NCBI GenBank assembly: GCA_003864495.1
Contig: ML133453.1
Location: forward strand, 528,949 to 592,948
Reading direction: 5' to 3'
Source of the DNA: Nemopilema nomurai
Taxonomy: Eukaryota; Cnidaria; Scyphozoa; Rhizostomeae; Rhizostomatidae
Length of the DNA: 64,000 nucleotides
Positions within the stretch are counted from its first letter, which is position 1; every line of letters begins with the position of its first letter. The notes below the pieces were generated by a model. It saw nothing but the letters and a program-made list of their open reading frames with translations. It searched no databases and was not told the DNA's origin. Positions 13,101 to 27,700 of this stretch are shown in pieces. A program made the position numbers and the translations under genes.

Positions 13101-14845
13101 TCACATCCAGAACAAGCACAACAACCACGAAGACAAACTGTTTCAGAGGTGTGCACACGGAGAACTAGATCATAAACGTAGATGGATTCTCAATGGTTTG
13201 TATCATTTTGTCAAATCACTGCATTTTATACAAAATGTAGCCCCTTTCATAATTTAATGGTTTTTTTTAAAGAGAGGCAACACACCATTTAAAGTTCCCT
13301 AAATGGTCTTGCTTCAATTTTGAAACCTAAGAGAATAAACAATTGTGCTGATTGTTAAACTTCCCATATACTTCTCCTTAACAGCTAACATAAAATAATA
13401 GTATTAAATATATGTAATTCAACAGGAACTACTGCATATGACAAGATTCAGCCAATTCTAATGAATCAAAGCCTTCTACAAGACATTGCGAAATTGTCAT
13501 CAAATGCACAAACCAGCTGTCTCGAGGGATACCACTCTACACTGAACCAATGGCACCCAAAGATGACACATTACTCCTGGATTGGCTCTCTGTGCAGGTA
13601 CTTATGACTAGAGATACCAATCATTAATTAAAAATTACTGAGCATTGTGCATTGTATTGTTTTTCACTATACTATCTTTACTACCTGCCAAGCTATCTTT
13701 GGAGAAAATTAATTGCTGAGAAAATTTGTCAACACTGAGTAAATAACTGAAATTTAAATTTTGGATATTGTTGCTTCCTGTAAATTGTACTTCTAGAGAG
13801 TTTAAGAAAGTGCCAACGTGTGCAACAGTATTTGAATGCCATTCCTAGCAAAAACACAGCCTACTTTACATAAATGTATAATTTTTATTTGTATCAGTAT
13901 CAACAAAATAAAACTAAACTTCATTTGTGAGTCAAACAGAAAATGTATCCAAATACCCAACAAAGAACTGTTATATTTTTTCCAAGGCATATAATGGCAG
14001 TTTCACATTTCAATGAAAACCTGCACAGGGAAGCACAAAAAGACAAAAATGGAAAGGAATATTTCAAAGTTTCTTATCCTAAATATAAACTTGGCGAAGA
14101 AGCAGTAAAACCTGTTCCAGTCCCTCCATCTTACAGTGAGTAGACAGCATACAACATATAATCTACATAATCTTGCCATATAAAGAAAATCAATTCATAT
14201 TTTGCCCTGAGAAATGGGAGATGAGAAATGCTATTGTATTTTTCAAGAACTGATATTAGTTTAAATATATTAGATAAAATATTAGTTTTATACATTTTTA
14301 CAGAAATTATTTCAGATTATGTTTAATATTCAAAATAATTGCTTTTATATTTTCAAAAAAATTATTACAGATTACGTTGAGCATACAAAAGAACTTTTAT
14401 TTAAATCAAACGAAGAAGAACTTGGCCAGATTTGGAAAAAGTATGCTGATAAGATGCCTGCATCCTTGGTGAGCAGATTTGAAAGAACAAAAAGTAAGAA
14501 AGAGGCTGTAAAAGAATATAAAAAAAGGAGAACACTATTTCAACCATTATACCCTTCAGGTAATATACTTAATTGGCCAGAAAATATTGTTTTATTTGCC
14601 TTTTCATTTAAAGTTTTGTTGATTAATCATTAAAACTGTATGATGAAAAATTTTGCCATTTTTTATTCTAAATTTAATAATCAATGTTTATCTTACCAGA
14701 AAATGATCAATACAAACTCCAAGAAGATTTGGTAGCTGAGCAAGCATGCAACAGAGCTGATCGTTTGCCAAAAAGAAAGGCCCCTTCATGCAAAAAATGT
14801 GGCCAATTGATGAAAGGACATTCTAAGACTTTATGCAAAGAATGA
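10155..14845 (+). CDS. THAP-domain DDE transposase, Kolobok-like, nine exons
   Basis: Cut-and-paste transposase expected to bind its transposon ends through an N-terminal THAP zinc finger and to catalyse excision and integration. Exons inferred from GT-AG signals and reading phase: 10155-10564, 10721-11122, 11413-11609, 11786-12314, 12757-13195, 13426-13597, 13987-14135, 14371-14559, 14700-14845; all eight junctions keep phase. Exon 1 carries the THAP domain: CVAGLPNGESC, RFPSKNLDLRRQW, CSDHFE and a GIPTVF box. Exon 2 has CPTC and CKKC pairs and a basic stretch. Exon 3 is acidic. Exons 4-6 carry the catalytic core: GDGRFDS, SDRHRG with YDIWHVA, and LEGYHSTLNQWHPK as the likely DDE residues. 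Exon 9 ends in CKKCGQLMKGH, stop at 14845. Faults: one frameshift in exon 1 near 10345-10370, and a stop at 11925 within a short stretch read in another frame, apparently two compensating indels. These may be assembly errors. The start is the first ATG before the THAP motif. Confidence 0.8.
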
Positions 14846-15528
14846 CTTAAAGAATTATATACACTTGCATGAAATTAAATATAACAAAAGCTAATTGTAT
14901 AAAGATAATCTATGTTATTAGTTACGTTCTTCTGCATTTTTATATCCAATCTTCTGGTTAGACATAAACTTTTCACGGACGTTATGATAAATGCATGCAG
15001 GCAGAGGCCGTGTATTGTCCCATCCCATGTATCCAAATATCCAGCGTGCTAACCAGCGATAAGAAACTGCACGAAGATACCTGATACAGAAAAAAAATAC
15101 CAATATATAATATATATATGTGTATATATAAATATCATATATAAATTTATATACTATATTTAGATATGTATATATATATTCAGATATTTAGATATATATA
15201 TATATATTCAGTAAATGAACTTCAAATTAGAGATGTCTACAGTAAATTAACATAGAACTCACATAGATATTTAAATAGGCTGATGATTCCTCGTTAAAAG
15301 GACGAAACGCGTTCCAGAAAAATAATAAATTGTCTTTTGCCATGGTGAAACAAAAGTTTAGTTATTATATATATATATTTATGCAATATATGTAGTATCA
15401 GTATAAAATGTTAGTTTATTAGTATAAATTAGCATACTAGTATATACTATATTATATATGTACACATACTTCTTTCACTAAAAGAGATCAATTATGAATC
15501 AACAAAAAGAATCAAATTTGATGTCTAT
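14846..15528. other. Transposon 3' non-coding region with AT microsatellite
   Basis: No credible gene. It contains AT-dinucleotide-rich tracts (about 15100-15200 and 15365-15460), and a segment near 15283-15325 (GATGATTCCTCGTTAAAAGG and GACGAAACGCGTTCC) of the kind seen in dispersed animal repeats. The sequence then enters the gap. Confidence 0.6.
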
Positions 15529-15769
15529 NNNNNNNNNNNNNNNNNNNNNNNNNNNNNNNNNNNNNNNNNNNNNNNNNNNNNNNNNNNNNNNNNNNNNNNN
15601 NNNNNNNNNNNNNNNNNNNNNNNNNNNNNNNNNNNNNNNNNNNNNNNNNNNNNNNNNNNNNNNNNNNNNNNNNNNNNNNNNNNNNNNNNNNNNNNNNNNN
15701 NNNNNNNNNNNNNNNNNNNNNNNNNNNNNNNNNNNNNNNNNNNNNNNNNNNNNNNNNNNNNNNNNNNNN
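15529..15769. other. Assembly gap (241 N)
   Basis: Run of unknown bases between transposon DNA and resumed satellite. From the intact unit at 16.6 kb, about 317 bp of satellite separate the TTAA site from the point where sequence resumes at 15770. The true gap must hold that plus the transposon right end, so 241 is a placeholder and not a real length. Confidence 0.97.
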
Positions 15770-18700
15770 TTGATAATCTCTTGCCTATGATAAGTTCAAC
15801 TATAAATTTTTAGCTCCTAGTTTGACATTGTTTACTACAAAGTTTGTGGAATGATAAAAAACTCTACATTGACAGTACCTCATAATAAATTAAATGACTT
15901 TGCTTCTCTAGTTGATAATTATCTGGTGAATCCAGTAAGTAATATTTTTGTCTCAGGTAAGTGCAACTATAAATTGTAAGTTAGCTTCTAGTTGAACATA
16001 GTAAATTTGTTTAGGTTGTTGAATGATAAATAACTCTGGTTACAAATTCCCTCATCAACGAAATGAATTACTTTGCTGCTCAAGTTGATAATTATCTGTT
16101 GAATGCAGTTGATAATCTCTTGCCTCTGATAACTTCAAGTAACAATTATTAGCTCCTAGTTGGACATTGTTTACTACAAAGTTTGTGGAATGATAAATAA
16201 CTCTAGTTTCACAGTGCCTCATAATAAATTAAATGACTTCGCTTCTCTAGTTGGTAATTATCTGGTGAATCCAGTAAGTAATATTTTGTCTCAGATAAGT
16301 GCAACTATAAATTGTTAGTTAGCTTCTAGTTGAACATTGTAAATTTGTTTAGGTTGTTGAATGATAAATAACTCTGGTTAAAAATTCCCTAATAGCGAAA
16401 TGAATTACTTTGCTGCTTAAATTGATAATTATATAGTGAATGCAGCTAATAACCTTCTGCCTCTGGCTGAACAGTGACAATTGAGAAAAATGGTTTGTAA
16501 AGAAACTAATCTTACTGAGAAGTGTCTTGTTCGCAAGGTAGATATAACCGCACTACTAGTTCAAAATGATTGACAAATATATTAATGACTCTGTTTCGCT
16601 GGTTTAACAGTGTCTGATCAATGCAGTAAATACATTAGTGCATCTAGTTAAACCGTGAATTAACCAAAGGAGTTCAATAAAATGGCTCTTCCTGAACAGT
16701 GACTGATAAATTCAGTTATTAATTCAGTTACTCTGGCTGAAGAAATAATTCAGTGGCTCTTGTTCATTAGTTCTTGATAAAAACAAGGATGATACTTTGC
16801 CTCTGGTTGTCTAGACTGTGATAAGTTTAATTAAAAACTACTAGCTTCTAGTTTAATATTGTAAATTTGTTAAGGTTGTTGAATGATAAATAACTCCAGT
16901 TTAACTGTGTATGTCGAATAAAATGAATTACTTTGCTTCTCTAGTCAATAATTATCTGTTGAATGCAATTGATAATCTCTTGCCTATGATAAGTTCAACT
17001 ATAAATTTTTAGCTCCTAGTTTGACATTGTTTACTACAAAGTTTGTGGAATGATAAAAAACTCTACATTGACAGTACCTCATAATAAATTAAATGACTTT
17101 GCTTCTCTAGTTGATAATTATCTGGTGAATCCAGTAAGTAATATTTTGTCTCAGGTAAGTGCAACTATAAATTGTAAGTTAGCTTCTAGTTGAACATAGT
17201 AAATTTGTTTAGGTTGTTGAATGATAAATAACTCTGGTTACAAATTCCCTCATCAACGAAATGAATTACTTTGCTGCTCAAGTTGATAATTATCTGTTGA
17301 ATGCAGTTGATAATCTCTTGCCTCTGATAACTTCAAGTATCAATTATTAGCTCCTAGTTGGACATTGTTTACTACAAAGTTTGTGGAATGATAAATAACT
17401 CTAGTTTCACAGTGCCTCATAATAAATTAAATGACTTCGCTTCTCTAGTTGGTAATTATCTGGTGAATCCAGTAAGTAATATTTTGTCTCAGATAAGTGC
17501 AACTATAAATTGTTAGTTAGCTTCTAGTTGAACATTGTAAATTTGTTTAGGTTGTTGAATGATAAATAACTCTGGTTACAAATTCCCTCATCAACGAAAT
17601 GAATTACTTTGCTGCTCAAGTTGATAATTATCTGTTGAATGCAGTTGATAATCTCTTGCCTCTGATAAGTTCAACTATAAATTTTAGCTCCTAGTTTGAC
17701 ATTGTTTACTACAAAGTTTGTGGAATGATAAAAAACTCTACTTTCACAGTGCCTCAAAATAATTAAATGACTTTGCTTCTCTAGTTGATAATTATCTGGT
17801 GAATCCAGTAAGTAATATTTTGTCTCAGATAAGTGCAACTATAAATTGTTAGTTAGCTTCTAGTTGAACATTGTAATTAGATAGGTTGTTGAATGATAAA
17901 TAACTCTGGTTAAAAATTCCCTAATAAACGAAATGAAATACTTTGCTGCTCAAGTTGATAATTATATAGTGAATGCAGCTAATAACCTTCTGCCTCTGGC
18001 TGAACAGTGACAATTGAGGGAAATAGTTTGTAAAGAAAGTAATCTTACTGAGCAGTGCCTTGTTGGCACGGCAATATAACCGCAATACTAGTTCAAAATG
18101 ATTGACAAAAATATTAATGACTCTGTTTCGCTGGTTTAACAGTGTCTGATCAATGCAGTAAATACATTAGTGCATCTAGTTAAACCGTGAAAATTAACCA
18201 AAGGAGTTCAATAAAATGGCTCTTCCTGAACAGTGACTGATAAATTCAGTTATTAATTCAGTTACTCTGGCTGAAGAAATAATTCAGTGGCTCTTGTTCA
18301 TTAGTTCTTGATAAAAACAAGGATGATACTTTGCCTCTGGTTGTCTAGACTGTGATAAGTTTAATTAAAAACTACTAGCTTCTAGTTTAATATTGTAAAT
18401 TTGTTAAGGTTGTTGAATGATAAATAACTCCAGTTTAACTGTGTATGTCGAATAAAATGAATTACTTTGCTTCTCTAGTCAATAATTATCTGTTGAATGC
18501 AATTGATAATCTCTTGCCTATGATAAGTTCAACTATAAATTTTTAGCTCCTAGTTTGACATTGTTTACTACAAAGTTTGTGGAATGATAAAAAACTCTAC
18601 ATTGACAGTACCTCATAATAAATTAAATGACTTTGCTTCTCTAGTTGATAATTATCTGGTGAATCCAGTAAGTAATATTTTGTCTCAGGTAAGTGCAACT

Positions 18701-21700
18701 ATAAATTGTAAGTTAGCTTCTAGTTGAACATAGTAAATTTGTTTAGGTTGTTGAATGATAAATAACTCTGGTTACAAATTCCCTCATCAACGAAATGAAT
18801 TACTTTGCTGCTCAAGTTGATAATTATCTGTTGAATGCAGTTGATAATCTCTTGCCTCTGATAACTTCAAGTAACAATTATTAGCTCCTAGTTGGACATT
18901 GTTTACTACAAAGTTTGTGGAATGATAAATAACTCTAGTTTCACAGTGCCTCATAATAAATTAAATGACTTCGCTTCTCTAGTTGGTAATTATCTGGTGA
19001 ATCCAGTAAGTAATATTTTGTCTCAGATAAGTGCAACTATAAATTGTTAGTTAGCTTCTAGTTGAACATTGTAAATTTGTTTAGGTTGTTGAATGATAAA
19101 TAACTCTGGTTAAAAATTCCCTAATAAGCGAAATGAATTACTTTGCTGCTTAAATTGATAATTATATAGTGAATGCAGCTAATAACCTTCTGCCTCTGGC
19201 TGAACAGTGACAATTGAGAAAAATGGTTTGTAAAGAAACTAATCTTACTGAGAAGTGTCTTGTTCGCAAGGTAGATATAACCGCACTACTAGTTCAAAAT
19301 GATTGACAAAATATATTAATGACTCTGTTTCGCTGGTTTAACAGTGTCTGATCAATGCAGTAAATACATTAGTGCATCTAGTTAAACCGTGAAAATTAAC
19401 CAAAGGAGTTCAATAAAATGGCTCTTCCTGAACAGTGACTGATAAATTCAGTTATTAATTCAGTTACTCTGGCTGAAGAAATAATTCAGTGGCTCTTGTT
19501 CATTAGTTCTTGATAAAAACAAGGATGATACTTTGCCTCTGGTTGTCTAGACTGTGATAAGTTTAATTAAAAACTACTAGCTTCTAGTTTAATATTGTAA
19601 ATTTGTTAAGGTTGTTGAATGATAAATAACTCCAGTTTAACTGTGTATGTCGAATAAAATGAATTACTTTGCTTCTCTAGTCAATAATTATCTGTTGAAT
19701 GCAATTGATAATCTCTTGCCTATGATAAGTTCAACTATAAATTTTTAGCTCCTAGTTTGACATTGTTTACTACAAAGTTTGTGGAATGATAAAAAACTCT
19801 ACATTGACAGTACCTCATAATAAATTAAATGACTTTGCTTCTCTAGTTGATAATTATCTGGTGAATCCAGTAAGTAATATTTTGTCTCAGGTAAGTGCAA
19901 CTATAAATTGTAAGTTAGCTTCTAGTTGAACATAGTAAATTTGTTTAGGTTGTTGAATGATAAATAACTCTGGTTACAAATTCCCTCATCAACGAAATGA
20001 ATTACTTTGCTGCTCAAGTTGATAATTATCTGTTGAATGCAGTTGATAATCTCTTGCCTCTGATAACTTCAAGTATCAATTATTAGCTCCTAGTTGGACA
20101 TTGTTTACTACAAAGTTTGTGGAATGATAAATAACTCTAGTTTCACAGTGCCTCATAATAAATTAAATGACTTCGCTTCTCTAGTTGGTAATTATCTGGT
20201 GAATCCAGTAAGTAATATTTTGTCTCAGATAAGTGCAACTATAAATTGTTAGTTAGCTTCTAGTTGAACATTGTAAATTTGTTTAGGTTGTTGAATGATA
20301 AATAACTCTGGTTACAAATTCCCTCATCAACGAAATGAATTACTTTGCTGCTCAAGTTGATAATTATCTGTTGAATGCAGTTGATAATCTCTTGCCTCTG
20401 ATAAGTTCAACTATAAATTTTAGCTCCTAGTTTGACATTGTTTACTACAAAGTTTGTGGAATGATAAAAAACTCTACTTTCACAGTGCCTCAAAATAATT
20501 AAATGACTTTGCTTCTCTAGTTGATAATTATCTGGTGAATCCAGTAAGTAATATTTTGTCTCAGATAAGTGCAACTATAAATTGTTAGTTAGCTTCTAGT
20601 TGAACATTGTATATTAGATAAGGTTGTTGAATGATAAATAACTCTGGTTAAAAATTCCCTAATAAACGAAATGAAATACTTTGCTGCTCAAGTTGATAAT
20701 TATATAGTGAATGCAGCTAATAACCTTCTGCCTCTGGCTGAACAGTGACAATTGAGGGAAATAGTTTGTAAAGAAAGTAATCTTACTGAGCAGTGCCTTG
20801 TTGGCACGGCAAATATAACCGCAATACTAGTTCAAAATGATTGACAAAATATATTAATGACTCTGTTTCGCTGGTTTAACAGTGTCTGATCAATGCAGTA
20901 AATACATTAGTGCATCTAGTTAAACCGTGAAAATTAACCAAAGGAGTTCAATAAAATGGCTCTTCCTGAACAGTGACTGATAAATTCAGTCATTAATTCA
21001 GTTACTTTGGCTGAAGAAATAATTCAGTGGCTCTTGTTCATTAGTTCTTGATAAAAACAAGGATGATACTTTGCCTCTGGTTGTCTAGACTGTGATAAGT
21101 TTAATTAAAAACTACTAGGTTCTAGTTTAATATTGTAAATTTTTTAAGGTTGTTGAATGATAAATAACTCCAGTTTAACTGTGTATGTCGAATAAAATGA
21201 ATTACTTTGCTTCTCTAGTCCATAATTATCTGTTGAATGCAATTGATAATCTCTTGCCTATGATAAGTTCAACTATAAATTTTTAGCTCCTAGTTTGACA
21301 TTGTTTACTACAAAGTTTGTGGAATGATAAAAAACTCTACTTTGACAGTGCCTGATAATAAATTAAATGACTTTGCTTCTCTAGTTGATAATTATCTGGT
21401 GAATCCAGTAAGTAATATTTTGTCTCAGATAAGTGCAACTATAAATTGTAAGTTAGCTTCTAGTTGAACATAGTAAATTTGTTTAGGTTGTTTAATGATA
21501 AATAACTCTGGTTAAAAATTCCCTAATAAACGAAATGAATTACTTTGCTGCTTAAATTGATAATTATATAGTGAATGCAGCTAATAACCTTCTGCCTCTG
21601 GCTGAACAGTGACAATTGAGAGAAATGGTTTGTAAAGAAACTAATCTTACTGAGAAGTGTCTTGTTCGCACGGTAGATATAACCGCACTACTAGTTCAAA

Positions 21701-24700
21701 ATGATTGACAAAATATATTAATGACTCTGTTTCGCTGGTTTAACAGTGTCTGATCAATGCAGTAAATACATTAGTGCATCTAGTTAAACCGTGAAAATTA
21801 ACCAAAGGAGTTCAATAAAATGGCTCTTCCTGAACAGTGACTGATAAATTCAGTTATTAATTCAGTTACTTTGGCTGAAGAAATAATTCAGTGGCTCTTG
21901 TTCATTAGTTCTTGATAAAAACAAGGATCATACTTTGCCTCTGGTTGTCTAGACTGTGATAAGTTTAATTAAAAACTACTAGGTTCTAGTTTAATATTGT
22001 AAATTTGTTAAGGTTGTTGAATGATAAATAACTCCAGTTTAACTGTGTATGTCGAATAAAATGAATTACTTTGCTTCTCTAGTCCATAATTATCTGTTGA
22101 ATGCAATTGATAATCTCTTGCCTGAGAAGTTCAACTATAAATTTTTAGCTCCTAGTTTGACATTGTTTACTTCAAAGTTTGTGGAATGATAAAAAACTCT
22201 ACTTTGACAGTGCCTCATAATGAATTAAATGACTTTGCTTCTCTAGTTGATAATTATCTGGTGAATCCAGTAAGTAATATTTTGTCTCAGATAAGTGCAA
22301 CTATAAATTGTAAGTTAGCTTCTAGTTGAACATAGTAAATTTGTTTAGGTTGTTGAATGATAAATAACTCTGGTTACAAATTCCCTCATCAACGAAATGA
22401 ATTACTTTTGCTGCTCAAGTTGATAATTATCTGTTGAATGCAGTTGATAATCTCTTGCCTCTGATAACTTCAAGTAACAATTATTAGCTCCTAGTTGGAC
22501 ATTGTTTACTACAAAGTTTGTGGAATGATAAATAACTCTAGTTTCACAGTGCCTCATAATAAATTAAATGACTTCGCTTCTCTAGTTGGTAATTATCTGG
22601 TGAATCCAGTAAGTAATATTTTGTCTCAGATAAGTGCAACTATAAATTGTTAGTTAGCTTCTAGTTGAACATTGTAAATTTGTTTAGGTTGTTGAATGAT
22701 AAATAACTCTGGTTAAAAATTCCCTAATAAGCGAAATGAATTACTTTGCTGCTTAAATTGATAATTATATAGTGAATGCAGCTAATAACCTTCTGCCTCT
22801 GGCTGAACAGTGACAATTGAGAAAAATGGTTTGTAAAGAAACTAATCTTACTGAGAAGTGTCTTGTTCGCAAGGTAGATATAACCGCACTACTAGTTCAA
22901 AATGATTGACAAAATATATTAATGACTCTGTTTCGCTGGTTTAACAGTGTCTGATCAATGCAGTAAATACATTAGTGCATCTAGTTAAACCGTGAAAATT
23001 AACCAAAGGAGTTCAATAAAATGGCTCTTCCTGAACAGTGACTGATAAATTCAGTTATTAATTCAGTTACTCTGGCTGAAGAAATAATTCAGTGGCTCTT
23101 GTTCATTAGTTCTTGATAAAAACAAGGATGATACTTTGCCTCTGGTTGTCTAGACTGTGATAAGTTTAATTAAAAACTACTAGCTTCTAGTTTAATATTG
23201 TAAATTTGTTAAGGTTGTTGAATGATAAATAACTCCAGTTTAACTGTGTATGTCGAATAAAATGAATTACTTTGCTTCTCTAGTCAATAATTATCTGTTG
23301 AATGCAATTGATAATCTCTTGCCTATGATAAGTTCAACTATAAATTTTTAGCTCCTAGTTTGACATTGTTTACTACAAAGTTTGTGGAATGATAAAAAAC
23401 TCTACATTGACAGTACCTCATAATAAATTAAATGACTTTGCTTCTCTAGTTGATAATTATCTGGTGAATCCAGTAAGTAATATTTTGTCTCAGGTAAGTG
23501 CAACTATAAATTGTAAGTTAGCTTCTAGTTGAACATAGTAAATTTGTTTAGGTTGTTGAATGATAAATAACTCTGGTTACAAATTCCCTCATCAACGAAA
23601 TGAATTACTTTGCTGCTCAAGTTGATAATTATCTGTTGAATGCAGTTGATAATCTCTTGCCTCTGATAACTTCAAGTATCAATTATTAGCTCCTAGTTGG
23701 ACATTGTTTACTACAAAGTTTGTGGAATGATAAATAACTCTAGTTTCACAGTGCCTCATAATAAATTAAATGACTTCGCTTCTCTAGTTGGTAATTATCT
23801 GGTGAATCCAGTAAGTAATATTTTGTCTCAGATAAGTGCAACTATAAATTGTTAGTTAGCTTCTAGTTGAACATTGTAAATTTGTTTAGGTTGTTGAATG
23901 ATAAATAACTCTGGTTACAAATTCCCTCATCAACGAAATGAATTACTTTGCTGCTCAAGTTGATAATTATCTGTTGAATGCAGTTGATAATCTCTTGCCT
24001 CTGATAAGTTCAACTATAAATTTTTAGCTCCTAGTTTGACATTGTTTACTACAAAGTTTGTGGAATGATAAAAACTCTACTTTCACAGTGCCTCAAAATA
24101 ATTAAATGACTTTGCTTCTCTAGTTGATAATTATCTGGTGAATCCAGTAAGTAATATTTTGTCTCAGATAAGTGCAACTATAAATTGTTAGTTAGCTTCT
24201 AGTTGAACATTGTATATTAGATAAGGTTGTTGAATGATAAATAACTCTGGTTAAAAATTCCCTAATAAACGAAATGAAATACTTTGCTGCTCAAGTTGAT
24301 AATTATATAGTGAATGCAGCTAATAACCTTCTGCCTCTGGCTGAACAGTGACAATTGAGGGAAATAGTTTGTAAAGAAAGTAATCTTACTGAGCAGTGCC
24401 TTGTTGGCACGGCAAATATAACCGCAATACTAGTTCAAAATGATTGACAAAATATATTAATGACTCTGTTTCGCTGGTTTAACAGTGTCTGATCAATGCA
24501 GTAAATACATTAGTGCATCTAGTTAAACCGTGAAAATTAACCAAAGGAGTTCAATAAAATGGCTCTTCCTGAACAGTGACTGATAAATTCAGTCATTAAT
24601 TCAGTTACTTTGGCTGAAGAAATAATTCAGTGGCTCTTGTTCATTAGTTCTTGATAAAAACAAGGATGATACTTTGCCTCTGGTTGTCTAGACTGTGATA

Positions 24701-27700
24701 AGTTTAATTAAAAACTACTAGGTTCTAGTTTAATATTGTAAATTTGTTAAGGTTGTTGAATGATAAATAACTCCAGTTTAACTGTGTATGTCGAATAAAA
24801 TGAATTACTTTGCTTCTCTAGTCCATAATTATTGTTGAATGCAATTGATAATCTCTTGCCTATGATAAGTTCAACTATAAATTTTTAGCTCCTAGTTTGA
24901 CATTGTTTACTACAAAGTTTGTGGAATGATAAAAAACTCTACTTTGACAGTGCCTGATAATAAATTAAATGACTTTGCTTCTCTAGTTGATAATTATCTG
25001 GTGAATCCAGTAAGTAATATTTTGTCTCAGATAAGTGCAACTATAAATTGTAAGTTAGCTTCTAGTTGAACATAGTAAATTTGTTTAGGTTGTTTAATGA
25101 TAAATAACTCTGGTTAAAAATTCCCTAATAAACGAAATGAATTTTGCTGCTTAAATTGATAATTATATAGTGAATGCAGCTAATAACCTTCTGCCTCTGG
25201 CTGAACAGTGACAATTGAGAGAAATGGTTTGTAAAGAAACTAATCTTACTGAGAAGTGTCTTGTTCGCACGGTAGATATAACCGCACTACTAGTTCAAAA
25301 TGATTGACAAAATATATTAATGACTCTGTTTCGCTGGTTTAACAGTGTCTGATCAATGCAGTAAATACATTAGTGCATCTAGTTAAACCGTGAAAATTAA
25401 CCAAAGGAGTTCAATAAAATGGCTCTTCCTGAACAGTGACTGATAAATTCAGTTATTAATTCAGTTACTTTGGCTGAAGAAATAATTCAGTGGCTCTTGT
25501 TCATTAGTTCTTGATAAAAACAAGGATCATACTTTGCCTCTGGTTGTCTAGACTGTGATAAGTTTAATTAAAAACTACTAGGTTCTAGTTTAATATTGTA
25601 AATTTGTTAAGGTTGTTGAATGATAAATAACTCCAGTTTAACTGTGTATGTCGAATAAAATGAATTACTTTGCTTCTCTAGTCCATAATTATCTGTTGAA
25701 TGCAATTGATAATCTCTTGCCTATGATAAGTTCAACTATAAATTTTTAGCTCCTAGTTTGACATTGTTTACTACAAAGTTTGTGGAATGATAAAAAACTC
25801 TACTTTGACAGTGCCTGATAATAAATTAAATGACTTTGCTTCTCTAGTTGATAATTATCTGGTGAATCCAGTAAGTAATATTTTGTCTCAGATAAGTGCA
25901 ACTATAAATTGTAAGTTAGCTTCTAGTTGAACATAGTAAATTTGTTTAGGTTGTTTAATGATAAATAACTCTGGTTAAAAATTCCCTAATAAACGAAATG
26001 AATTACTTTGCTGCTTAAATTGATAATTATATAGTGAATGCAGCTAATAACCTTCTGCCTCTGGCTGAACAGTGACAATTGAGAGAAATGGTTTGTAAAG
26101 AAACTAATCTTACTGAGAAGTGTCTTGTTCGCACGGTAGATATAACCGCACTACTAGTTCAAAATGATTGACAAAATATATTAATGACTCTGTTTCGCTG
26201 GTTTAACAGTGTCTGATCAATGCAGTAAATACATTAGTGCATCTAGTTAAACCGTGAAAATTAACCAAAGGAGTTCAATAAAATGGCTCTTCCTGAACAG
26301 TGACTGATAAATTCAGTTATTAATTCAGTTACTTTGGCTGAAGAAATAATTCAGTGGCTCTTGTTCATTAGTTCTTGATAAAAACAAGGATCATACTTTG
26401 CCTCTGGTTGTCTAGACTGTGATAAGTTTAATTAAAAACTACTAGGTTCTAGTTTAATATTGTAAATTTGTTAAGGTTGTTGAATGATAAATAACTCCAG
26501 TTTAACTGTGTATGTCGAATAAAATGAATTACTTTGCTTCTCTAGTCCATAATTATCTGTTGAATGCAATTGATAATCTCTTGCCTATGAGAAGTTCAAC
26601 TATAAATTTTTAGCTCCTAGTTTGACATTGTTTACTTCAAAGTTTGTGGAATGATAAAAAACTCTACTTTGACAGTGCCTCATAATGAATTAAATGACTT
26701 TGCTTCTCTAGTTGATAATTATCTGGTGAATCCAGTAAGTAATATTTTGTCTCAGATAAGTGCAACTATAAATTGTAAGTTAGCTTCTAGTTGAACATAG
26801 TAAATTTGTTTAGGTTGTTGAATGATAAATAACTCTGGTTACAAATTCCCTCATCAACGAAATGAATTACTTTGCTGCTCAAGTTGATAATTATCTGTTG
26901 AATGCAGTTGATAATCTCTTGCCTCTGATAACTTCAAGTATCAATTATTAGCTCCTAGTTGGACATTGTTTACTACAAAGTTTGTGGAATGATAAATAAC
27001 TCTAGTTTCACAGTGCCTCATAATAAATTAAATGACTTCGCTTCTCTAGTTGGTAATATCTGGTGAATCCAGTAAGTAATATTTTGTCTCAGATAAGTGC
27101 AACTATAAATTGTTAGTTAGCTTCTAGTTGAACATTGTAAATTTGTTTAGGTTGTTGAATGATAAATAACTCTGGTTAAAAATTCCCTAATAAACGAAAT
27201 GAATTACTTTGCTGCTTAAATTGATAATTATATAGTGAATGCAGCTAATAACCTTCTGCCTCTGGCTGAACAGTGACAATTGAGAGAAATGGTTTGTAAA
27301 GAAACTAATCTTACTGAGAAGTGTCTTGTTCGCACGGTAGATATAACCGCACTACTAGTTCAAAATGATTGACAAAATATATTAATGACTCTGTTTCGCT
27401 GGTTTAACAGTGTCTGATCAATGCAGTAAATACATTAGTGCATCTAGTTAAACCGTGAAAATTAACCAAAGGAGTTCAATAAAATGGCTCTTCCTGAACA
27501 GTGACTGATAAATTCAGTTATTAATTCAGTTACTCTGGCTGAAGAAATAATTCAGTGGCTCTTGTTCATTAGTTCTTGATAAAAACAAGGATGATACTTT
27601 GCCTCTGGTTGTCTAGACTGTGATAAGTTTAATTAAAAACTACTAGCTTCTAGTTTAATATTGTAAATTTGTTAAGGTTGTTGAATGATAAATAACTCCA

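Larger units (their letters stand above)
9542..15528 (+). mobile_element. Kolobok-like THAP/DDE DNA transposon, right end hidden in gap
   Basis: About 6 kb of non-satellite DNA interrupts one satellite unit. The left end begins AGAGGATATGACACG directly after a TTAA. Inside is one nine-exon gene encoding a THAP-domain DDE transposase. Family assignment to Kolobok rests on the TTAA site and on the remembered resemblance of the protein to THAP/DDE proteins repeated in fish and cnidarian genomes; no database search was possible. The matching right terminal inverted repeat should lie in 15529-15769 or in missing sequence. Because the gene's splice phases are all consistent, the insertion appears recent compared with the other elements here. 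Confidence 0.75.

Noticed and set aside
15494..15790. 98-codon ORF across the N gap
   Set aside because: It is made almost entirely of unknown bases.
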